Below, in pieces: positions 1 through 4,506 of a stretch of DNA of 6,330 nt. This stretch comes from a bacterium. GTDB lineage: Bacteria; Patescibacteriota; Minisyncoccia; Minisyncoccales; PEYH01. Location: the NCBI GenBank assembly GCA_021161645.1, contig JAGHAC010000024.1, positions 1 to 6,330 on the forward strand, read 5' to 3'. The position numbers and the translations under genes are program-made. The notes under the pieces are model-generated. The model worked only from the letters and a program-made list of their open reading frames with translations. It was not told the origin of the DNA and searched no databases. Each line of letters begins with the position of its first letter. Within the stretch, counting starts at the first letter, position 1.

Positions 1-134
1 TTTATTAACTGAGAGTTTTTTGATAAGGGCAGAGAATATTTTTTTGAGATCTTTCTTTTTAAATTATCTAAAACACTTCTTGTTTTTTGAGAAGATTTGC
101 TGAACGCTATAATAATTTCTTCTTGGGGAGTCAT
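1..134 (-). CDS. elp3: Probable Elp3-like tRNA wobble-uridine modification enzyme, N-terminal 44 residues only
   Basis: The minus strand is open from an ATG at 132-134 to the left edge of the window, giving 44 codons without a stop and then two bases, so the gene is cut by the window. The only visible part is the N-terminus: a helical start (TPQEEIIIAF), a basic helix (LKRKISKKY, residues 25-33) and then LPLSKNSQLI (35-44). This resembles the N-terminus of archaeal and bacterial Elp3 proteins, which carry a K-rich helix, a Tyr, and a P-x-N-S-x-L/I-L segment before the radical-SAM domain. Elp3 uses a radical-SAM and an acetyltransferase domain to make cm5U-type modifications at U34 of tRNA. 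The divergent Trm9-like methyltransferase, which acts on the next step, supports the call. The catalytic domains (CxxxxxxxCxxC cluster, GNAT) are outside the window, so the identity remains tentative. An in-frame stop lies upstream, making this ATG the earliest start. No Shine-Dalgarno sequence is visible before it, so the mRNA may be leaderless. Confidence 0.5.
   Translation of the reverse strand, partial: MTPQEEIIIAFSKSSQKTRSVLDNLKRKISKKYSLPLSKNSQLI
85..113 (+). promoter_or_regulatory. Candidate promoter of the methyltransferase gene, inside the divergent gene
   Basis: A perfect TATAAT -10 box is at 108-113. The best -35 options are weak: TTTTGA at 85-90 with a 17-base spacer, or TTGAGA at 87-92 with 15. 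Transcription would begin near 119-121, just before the GGGGAG ribosome binding site at 125-130. The promoter would lie within the first codons of the minus-strand Elp3-like gene, so the two 5' regions are superimposed. Confidence 0.45.
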
Positions 135-138
135 AATT

Positions 139-867
139 ATGAAAAAAGAAACAGCCGAGTCTTTAATTTGTCAAAATATCCAAACCTATAACCAGATTGC
201 TGAGCATTTTTGCCAGAAAAGAAAATTTTTGACCCAAGATCTGGTAAAATTATCCCACCTAATTAAGCCGGGAGAAAGAATTTTAGATGTTGGGTGCGCT
301 AATGGCAGATTTTGTGAGCTGGTTTTTAAAAGGAGAGCAAAGTATTGGGGGATAGATGTTTCAGAGAAAATGATAAGCATTGCTAAAAGACAGTATCCCC
401 AAGCTAAGTTTTTTGTTAGTAGTTCTTTTTCTTTTCCCTTTGGCAAGAATTTTTTTGACAAAGTTTATTGCCTTTCTGTCTTCCACCATCTTCCCTCAAA
501 AGAGCTTAGAATCAGATTTTTACAGGAAGTCAGGCGAGTACTTAAACCCGGTGGGCTAATTGTTTTAACAGTTTGGAATTTAGGCAAGAAAAGAAAAATT
601 AAGAACCTTCTTTTTAAATATACTCTAAAGAGGCTTTTTGGCAAATCGGATTTAGATTTCGGCGATTTGTTTTTACCCTGGAAAAATGAGAAAGGTAAGA
701 TTTTGACTCTACGCTATTTTCATGTTTTTTCAAAGAAAGAACTGGTTTCTTTGGTGAAGGAAACAGGCTTTGAGATAAAAAAATCAGGCCTGCTTGAACG
801 ATCTCGTAGAGAAAGCAATATTTTTATAATTGCCCAAAAGTTAAAAGAAACAAACAAGCGCCCTTAG
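139..867 (+). CDS. Class I SAM-dependent methyltransferase, Trm9/ABH8-like (probable tRNA U34 methyltransferase)
   Basis: A 242-residue cytosolic methyltransferase. The SAM site is complete: motif I LDVGCANGRF (49-58), acidic residue D73 in GIDVSE (71-76), a post-II segment FPFGKNFFDKVY (99-110), HHL at 116-118, and LKPGG (135-139). What points to the Trm9/ABH8 branch rather than UbiE-like enzymes is HHLPSKELRIRFLQEVRRVL (116-135), the late FLPW (178-181) followed by RYFHVFSKKEL (192-202), and NIFIIAQK near the C-terminus (227-234). Trm9 methylates the carboxymethyl group of cm5U34 in tRNA, downstream of Elp3; the adjacent divergent gene appears to be Elp3. The start is ATG 139, because GGGGAG at 125-130 sits eight bases upstream; a TTG at 97 in the same frame would add 14 non-homologous residues and precede the likely transcription start. 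The last codons, including the TAG at 865-867, form the 5' acceptor arm of the tRNA that follows. The family is secure; the exact RNA target is inferred. No Trm112-like partner gene is seen here. Confidence 0.85.
   Translation: MKKETAESLICQNIQTYNQIAEHFCQKRKFLTQDLVKLSHLIKPGERILDVGCANGRFCELVFKRRAKYWGIDVSEKMISIAKRQYPQAKFFVSSSFSFPFGKNFFDKVYCLSVFHHLPSKELRIRFLQEVRRVLKPGGLIVLTVWNLGKKRKIKNLLFKYTLKRLFGKSDLDFGDLFLPWKNEKGKILTLRYFHVFSKKELVSLVKETGFEIKKSGLLERSRRESNIFIIAQKLKETNKRP
825..830 (+). promoter_or_regulatory. Possible -10 box for the tRNA-Arg gene
   Basis: A perfect TATAAT lies inside the end of the methyltransferase gene, 27 bases before the tRNA. Initiation would give a leader of about 20 bases, reasonable for a tRNA precursor. 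No good -35 is found at 16-18 bases (nearest TTGAAC, 794-799, is too far), and in AT-rich DNA such hexamers occur by chance. The tRNA may instead be co-transcribed with the methyltransferase. Confidence 0.25.
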
Positions 868-930
868 CTCAACTGGAAAGAGCGTTAGCCTCCGGAGCTA
901 AAGATCCGCGTTCGAGTCGCGGAGGGCGCA
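858..930 (+). tRNA. tRNA-Arg (anticodon CCG)
   Basis: A full 73-base cloverleaf can be drawn by hand. The acceptor stem is GCGCCCT (858-864) with AGGGCGC (923-929), all seven pairs matching, and discriminator A930. The D stem is GCTC (867-870) with GAGC (880-883), and its loop contains GG. The anticodon stem is TTAGC (885-889) with GCTAA (897-901) around loop CTCCGGA; the anticodon is CCG at 892-894, which reads CGG (Arg). The variable loop is four bases (902-905). The T arm is CCGCG (906-910), loop TTCGAGT (911-917), CGCGG (918-922). CCA is not encoded (CTA follows), so the 3' end must be added by a nucleotidyltransferase. Its first ten bases are also the end of the methyltransferase gene, so an mRNA crossing this point must be cut to release the tRNA. 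Confidence 0.96.
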
Positions 931-981
931 CTAGTACCTAGTAGAAAACAATTTTTAATTTGTTCGATAAATTTTTATACA

Positions 982-1010
982 TTGGAAGCAGTTTTTATTT
1001 GTGTTAAGAT
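982..1010 (+). promoter_or_regulatory. Sigma70-type promoter of the EF-like gene
   Basis: TTGGAA (982-987) and TAAGAT (1005-1010) are separated by exactly 17 bases in the otherwise empty stretch between the tRNA and the next gene. Transcription would start near 1017. That leaves a short leader holding the AAAGG ribosome binding site at 1018-1022. The rest of 931-981 is AT-rich with nothing recognisable. Confidence 0.55.
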
Positions 1011-1029
1011 AAGATAAAAAGGTCTTCTT

Positions 1030-1428
1030 GTGAGAAAATTTATGCTCAAAAAGAGAACAAAAAAACAATCAAAAAGAAAAAAGCCCTCCAAGAGAAAGCC
1101 TAAAAGAAAAAAAACGGCTCTCGTCTCAAAAAAGAAGAAAAAAGTTACGAAGAAGAAGTCACCGAAAAAGATTAAGAAAAGAAAAGAAAAACTGGTAGGA
1201 AGGATTACGCATTATTATGGAAAAATTAAGGTGGCGGTGGTAAAATTAAGAGTCCCGCTTAGTGTTGGCGATAAAATAAAGATTAAAGGAGGAGAGAAGG
1301 AATTTGAACAAACCGTAAGATCAATAGAGGTAAATCATAAAAAAATAAAAAGGGTAGCGAAAGGAAAAGCAATAGGTTTAAAACTTGCTAAAAAAGCAAG
1401 AGAAGGATATAGAGTTTATAAACTTTAA
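1030..1428 (+). CDS. EF-Tu domain II-like small protein with a Lys/Arg-rich N-terminal tail
   Basis: A 132-residue, extremely basic protein with two parts. Residues 1-54 are a low-complexity tail in which 33 residues are Lys or Arg, in short blocks such as KKKKK (34-38) broken by Ser, Pro and Thr, similar in composition to histone H1-like tails. Residues 55-132 match the small 'translation elongation factor-like' family, a beta-barrel related to domain II of EF-Tu: LVGRITHYYGKIKVAVVKL (55-73), then PLSVGDKIKIKG (76-87), EFEQTVRSIEVNHKKIKRV (91-109), AKGKAIGLKLAKKAREGYRV (110-129). The molecular role of stand-alone members is not settled; RNA or ribosome contact is a reasonable inference from fold and charge. 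The start is taken as GTG 1030 because AAAGG at 1018-1022 is seven bases upstream. An ATG at 1042 would remove four residues but would be 19 bases from that site. The gene has its own promoter and is followed by 55 bases before the next gene. Confidence 0.8.
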   Translation: MRKFMLKKRTKKQSKRKKPSKRKPKRKKTALVSKKKKKVTKKKSPKKIKKRKEKLVGRITHYYGKIKVAVVKLRVPLSVGDKIKIKGGEKEFEQTVRSIEVNHKKIKRVAKGKAIGLKLAKKAREGYRVYKL

Positions 1429-1437
1429 ACTATAAAC
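1414..1437 (+). other. Small AT-rich inverted repeat over the stop codon of the EF-like gene
   Basis: GTTTATA (1414-1420) and TATAAAC (1431-1437) are perfect inverted copies around ten bases that include the TAA at 1426-1428. The stem has only one G-C pair and no U-run follows, so it is a poor intrinsic terminator. It might modestly stabilise the mRNA end. Confidence 0.25.
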
Positions 1438-1483
1438 CTCAAATTTTAGACAATGAACGGGAGCGTAAAATAACTATTAATTT

Positions 1484-1927
1484 ATGATTCAAGGCGTAGA
1501 ACCTATTTTACAGTTATTATTAGCGGCAGTGTTGGGAGGAATTTTAGGCTTGGAAAGAGAGTATGGAAAAAAAGAAGCAGGTTTGAGAACATATATGCTT
1601 GTAGCAACGGGATCAGCGCTTTTCACTATTATTGCCAGAGAGTTTGTTTTAGGGTTTTCTAAGGTTCCAGGAATAAGTTTAGACCCTCTGCGAGCAATCC
1701 AAGCAATCGCGATAGGGATTGGTTTTATTGGTAGCGGACTAATTATTTTCAGAAGAGATCACATCGAGGGTTTAACCACTGCTGCGGGCTTATGGCTGGT
1801 TGCAGCCATCGGGGTGGCTGTAGGTTTTAAATTGTATATTTTAGCAAGTTTTGCCACTCTTGTTGGAGTTTTAACTCTAACAGGCCTTTATTTAATAGAA
1901 AAGATCATTTTTAGAACCAAAAAATGA
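1484..1927 (+). CDS. MgtC/SapB-family inner-membrane protein
   Basis: A 147-residue membrane protein with the hallmarks of the MgtC/SapB N-terminal domain: GLEREYGKKEAGLRT (22-36), an ATGSALFTII segment (41-50), DPLRAIQAIAIGIGFIGSG (67-85), and GLTTAAGLWLVAAIGVAVG (96-114). About five hydrophobic segments are visible (roughly 8-24, 35-52, 70-89, 97-114, 116-137). It lacks the cytosolic C-terminal domain of Salmonella MgtC (about 230 residues) and corresponds to the short, SapB-like form common in non-pathogens. The family is linked to growth under low magnesium and to modulation of membrane ATPases, but the biochemical activity is not established, and nothing here shows Mg2+ control. ATG 1484 is the first possible start after an in-frame stop at 1478-1480. 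The only Shine-Dalgarno-like sequence (GGGAG, 1459-1463) is too far away, so initiation looks weak. Its TGA overlaps the next ATG (ATGA at 1924-1927), which indicates translational coupling with the permease. Confidence 0.88.
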   Translation: MIQGVEPILQLLLAAVLGGILGLEREYGKKEAGLRTYMLVATGSALFTIIAREFVLGFSKVPGISLDPLRAIQAIAIGIGFIGSGLIIFRRDHIEGLTTAAGLWLVAAIGVAVGFKLYILASFATLVGVLTLTGLYLIEKIIFRTKK

Positions 1928-3045
1928 TAAAAATTTCTCCTTTTTGGCGAGGACTTTTTGTATTTGTCGGTACTATTATTGGTGTGGGAATTTTTGCTAT
2001 GCCTTGGGTAGCATCTCAAGCCGGTTTTTTATCTTTGATAATTTATTTCTTACTTTTGGGAGCGCTTGCAATAACGATTCATCTAATTTTCGCCCAAGTG
2101 TGTTTAGAAACCAAATCTTTACATCGGCTTCCCGGATACGCAGAGTTGTATTTAGGAAAAAAATGGGCAACTCTTGCTTATTTATCTATTTTTGTGGGAC
2201 TTTTCGGCGCTCAGTTAGCGTATTTGTTGGTGGGAGGCGACTTTTTGTTTCAATTGCTAGGACCAGTTTTTGGAGGGATGCCATTTTTGTATGTCTTTAT
2301 TTTTTTTCTGGTTGGCAGCATACTGATTTATAAAGACATTAAAAGCATTTCTTTGGGCGAAATACTAATTAATCTCTCTTTTTTTCTTTTATTATTGTTT
2401 TTAACATATAAAGCATTGCCTAAAATTTCCTTTGCTCGGTTTTCTGTTTTTCGTTCTCAAAATATAATTTTGCCCTACGGGGTTGTTTTGTTTTCTCTAT
2501 GGGGTTCGGCGATAGTACCGGAGGTAAAAGAGATAGTAAATGGAGATAGAAAACTTTTAAGAAGAATTATTGTCTCAGGTATTATAATTGCTATTTTGGT
2601 TTATGTCCTTTTTTCTTTTGTTATTGTAGGAGTAATGGGGGAAAACACTTCCAGAGAAGCATTTTTGGGGCTCGATAATTATTTAGGGAAAAACATTCTG
2701 AAATTAGGTTATCTTTTTGGAGTGATTACTTGTTTTACTTCTTTTCTTACTCTGGGACTGACTCTTAAAAAAACCCTTTGGTATGATTTAAAACTTCCAC
2801 ATAGAATTTCTTGGGCAATTGCCGTAGTTCTTCCTTTGCTTTTTTATCTGGTGGGCTTTAAGAACTTTATAGAAATCATCGGGCTTAGCGGGGCGATTGC
2901 TATTGGGATAGAGGGCATCATAGATGTTTCTTTATACAAAAAAGTATTGGAAGAAAAGCATTCTTGCAAAATGTCAAAAGCTTTTTATCTATTGTCTTTA
3001 TTTTTAATTCTTGGCGCAGTTCTAAAAATAATTAATCATTTTTAG
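1924..3045 (+). CDS. Amino-acid permease, aromatic amino-acid transporter-like (APC superfamily)
   Basis: A 373-residue polytopic protein with about 11 membrane segments, near residues 10-32, 39-60, 83-105, 117-136, 144-163, 182-200, 214-238, 258-280, 291-311, 315-335 and 352-370. The first helix carries the glycine-rich signature GTIIGVGIFAMPWVASQAG (16-34), typical of the unwound substrate and ion site of APC-fold carriers, close to the Trp/Tyr permease and AA_trans families. Helix 6 has GSAIVPEVKEI (194-204), the usual Pro-Glu loop of this group. It should import amino acids using an ion gradient, useful to an organism with limited biosynthesis; the substrate cannot be read from sequence. 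The start overlaps the MgtC-like stop by four bases with no clear ribosome binding site, consistent with re-initiation. The metallophosphoesterase starts five bases after its TAG. A similar length in related families is about 370-420, so it appears intact. Confidence 0.85.
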   Translation: MIKISPFWRGLFVFVGTIIGVGIFAMPWVASQAGFLSLIIYFLLLGALAITIHLIFAQVCLETKSLHRLPGYAELYLGKKWATLAYLSIFVGLFGAQLAYLLVGGDFLFQLLGPVFGGMPFLYVFIFFLVGSILIYKDIKSISLGEILINLSFFLLLLFLTYKALPKISFARFSVFRSQNIILPYGVVLFSLWGSAIVPEVKEIVNGDRKLLRRIIVSGIIIAILVYVLFSFVIVGVMGENTSREAFLGLDNYLGKNILKLGYLFGVITCFTSFLTLGLTLKKTLWYDLKLPHRISWAIAVVLPLLFYLVGFKNFIEIIGLSGAIAIGIEGIIDVSLYKKVLEEKHSCKMSKAFYLLSLFLILGAVLKIINHF

Positions 3046-3050
3046 AGAGA

Positions 3051-3851
3051 GTGATAATAAAAGAAATATTAATTCTTTTGATTTTTTTCTTGAGTGTCTA
3101 TTGCTTTTTAATTGAACCAAACAGAATCAAGAAAGAGGAAATTACTATTCCTCTTGAGAATGTTTCCCGTGACTTGAAAAACAGAACTTTTGTTCAAGTA
3201 TCAGATATACATTTTAAGAAAAACTCTTTTAAAACAGAAAAGTTACTTAAGCTCCTAGATGAAATTCATCCAGATTATCTTTTTATTACAGGAGATCTTA
3301 TTGACGGAAAAACAGATAATCTAGAAGAGTTTCGGGTTTTCGTTTCAGAGTTAAGAAATAGGTCGAAAAATCTACCCATAATGGTTTTGGGAAATCACGA
3401 GTACAAAAATCCAAAATCAAAGGAATTTTTAAAAATTATTAAAGAAAGCGGCATCAAAGTTTTAAGAAATGAGAAAATAATATTAGAAAACAATATTGTT
3501 TTAGTGGGAATTGATGACCCTCATACCCACCACGATGATTTTTCTAAAGTATTACCTCTCTCTCAAAATTCTCCCAAGATTATTCTTGCCCACTCTCCGG
3601 AAATATTTAGAAAATTAGATCTCGAAAATGCTTTGGTTCTTTGCGGGCACACACACGGTGGCCAAATAGATATACCTCCTTTAACAAAATTTATTTTACC
3701 TCTCGCTTATGATAAACAATACAAAAAGGGTTTATTTGTAAAAGAAAGGCTTTTTATGTATGTAAATAGGGGTATTGGAGAAACTTTTTTGCCTATAAGA
3801 TTTAATTCTTTTCCAGAAATAACAATCATTAAATTAGGTAGTAAGGATTAA
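3051..3851 (+). CDS. Membrane-anchored calcineurin-like metallophosphoesterase (YkuE/YaeI-like)
   Basis: A 266-residue enzyme with one N-terminal hydrophobic anchor (about residues 3-21) followed by a catalytic domain. All dinuclear-metal ligands of the calcineurin-like fold are present: D52 and H54 (SDIH), D82 (GD), N115 and H116 (GNHE), H181, and H200 and H202 in GHTHGGQ (199-205). The late segment FLPIRFNSFPEI (246-257) fits the YkuE/YaeI branch, which contains phosphodiesterases and phosphatases acting at the membrane, including LpxG-like UDP-diacylglucosamine hydrolases. No lipid A gene is present here, so the substrate is left open. The anchor would place the domain on one face of the membrane; whether inside or outside is not resolved (N-terminus has one Lys before the helix and RIKK after it, which favours a cytosolic catalytic domain). 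The start is GTG 3051; the AGAGAG before it is too close to be an ideal ribosome binding site, so coupling to the permease five bases upstream is likely. Confidence 0.88.
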   Translation: MIIKEILILLIFFLSVYCFLIEPNRIKKEEITIPLENVSRDLKNRTFVQVSDIHFKKNSFKTEKLLKLLDEIHPDYLFITGDLIDGKTDNLEEFRVFVSELRNRSKNLPIMVLGNHEYKNPKSKEFLKIIKESGIKVLRNEKIILENNIVLVGIDDPHTHHDDFSKVLPLSQNSPKIILAHSPEIFRKLDLENALVLCGHTHGGQIDIPPLTKFILPLAYDKQYKKGLFVKERLFMYVNRGIGETFLPIRFNSFPEITIIKLGSKD

Positions 3852-3952
3852 GGAATATCAAATTTGGAGAAATTATTGAGAAGAAGAGAAAATCGGCGCA
3901 ATGGTAATTTTTCACCTTACTTGTTAGAGGTTCTCTTGCTTTAAATTTTTGC

Positions 3953-3980
3953 TTGACAATGTCTTAGGGGTGGTTATTAT
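3953..3980 (+). promoter_or_regulatory. Sigma70-type promoter of greA
   Basis: A consensus TTGACA (3953-3958) and TATTAT (3975-3980) are 16 bases apart. A slightly shifted -10, TTATAA at 3977-3982 with 18 bases, is also possible. Transcription would begin near 3987, leaving a leader of only about 13 bases before ATG 4000, with no strong ribosome binding site. This separates greA from the upstream metallophosphoesterase unit and could drive greA, the HD gene and the DUF72 gene together. Confidence 0.7.
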
Positions 3981-3999
3981 AAAATATTGAGAAAAATCT

Positions 4000-4479
4000 A
4001 TGGCAGCAGAAACAAAATATTATCTTACAAAGGAGGGTTTTGAGAAATTGTCTCAGGAATTTGAGAAATTAAAGGAACAGAAGAAAATTATAATGGAGGA
4101 AGAGGCTCCCGACATGGCTGATTTACATAGCCCGGATGCTGAATATCTTACTTTTCAGGAGGATTTAGGTTTTGTAGAGCGCAGATTGGAGGAAATAGAA
4201 GCCATTCTTAAGAATTGTGAGATATTAAAGCCTCCTCCAAAACATAAGAGACATATAGTTCACTTAGGGGCAACAGTAGAAGTAGAAATAGACGGACAAA
4301 AAGATGAATTTACTATAGTAGCACCGGTTGAGGCTGATCCTATGGCAGGAAAGATCAGTCATGAGTCACCGGTAGGGAAGGCTCTTCTAGGTCGCTCTAT
4401 TGGTGAAAGGGTGGTTGTTCAGTCATCAATTAGAGCGGAGTATAAAATTAGAAAAATTACCTATAAAAGCATAAAATAA
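4000..4479 (+). CDS. greA: GreA/GreB-family transcription elongation factor with an altered tip
   Basis: A 159-residue protein, the usual GreA length. The N-terminal coiled coil starts with YYLTKEGFEKLSQEFEKLKE (7-26), turns near residue 41 and returns through FVERRLEEIEAILKNCEIL (58-76). The C-terminal FKBP-like domain (about 84-157) contains the diagnostic AGKISHESPVGKALLGRSIG (116-135). GreA enters the RNA polymerase secondary channel and stimulates cleavage of backtracked RNA, with a tip of the form GDLSENAEY carrying the catalytic Asp41 and Glu44. Here the tip reads ADLHSPDAEY (40-49): Asp41 is kept, but the Glu is replaced in an S-P-D stretch and the turn is one residue longer. The protein may therefore be a weak cleavage factor or bind the channel without cleaving; other acidic residues (D46, E48) could partly compensate. 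It has its own promoter. Its TAA lies in the 5' arm of a hairpin that leads into the HD gene. Confidence 0.9.
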   Translation: MAAETKYYLTKEGFEKLSQEFEKLKEQKKIIMEEEAPDMADLHSPDAEYLTFQEDLGFVERRLEEIEAILKNCEILKPPPKHKRHIVHLGATVEVEIDGQKDEFTIVAPVEADPMAGKISHESPVGKALLGRSIGERVVVQSSIRAEYKIRKITYKSIK

Positions 4480-4503
4480 AGGGGGGATAAAACCCTCTTT
4501 ATT
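4475..4503 (+). promoter_or_regulatory. 11-bp hairpin between greA and the HD gene (terminator, attenuator or translational element)
   Basis: AATAAAGGGGG (4475-4485) pairs with CCCTCTTTATT (4493-4503) through 11 pairs including one G-U, with a seven-base GATAAAA loop. The 5' arm contains the greA stop codon and the 3' arm ends three bases before the ATG at 4507. There is no U-run after the stem, although the 3' arm is itself U-rich, so it is not a classic terminator. The only G-rich stretch near the HD start is in the stem, so folding would hide it. Confidence 0.5.
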
Positions 4504-4506
4504 GTT

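Noticed and set aside
97..138. TTG-initiated extension of the methyltransferase by 14 residues
   Set aside because: The extension includes the -10 box and the GGGGAG ribosome binding site of the downstream ATG at 139, and the family does not have these residues.
146..174. Minus-strand promoter for the Elp3-like gene, from TTGACA complement at 169-174
   Set aside because: No acceptable -10 box lies at 16-18 bases; the expected place reads TTTCTT on the minus strand.
186..461. Minus-strand open frame of 91 codons inside the methyltransferase
   Set aside because: It is antisense to a well-conserved domain and its product resembles no family; it is a shadow frame.
139..867. UbiE/MenG quinone methyltransferase as the identity of the first gene
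   Set aside because: The SAM motifs alone would allow it, but the segments after LKPGG (FLPW, RYFHVF, NIFIIAQK) fit the Trm9/ABH8 group better.
931..941. CTAGTACCTAG near-palindrome directly after the tRNA, considered as attachment site or tRNA terminator
   Set aside because: It is imperfect and short, no second copy or integrase gene is present, and no U-run follows.
1944..2333. Plus-strand open frame of 129 codons within the permease
   Set aside because: It is out of frame with a clear 11-helix transporter; the Cys/Phe-rich product is typical of a shifted membrane-protein frame.
3884..3950. Possible terminator from AAGAGAA (3884-3890) pairing with TTCTCTT (3931-3937) before a T-rich stretch
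   Set aside because: Only seven pairs close a 40-base loop; this is too weak to call a terminator in AT-rich DNA.
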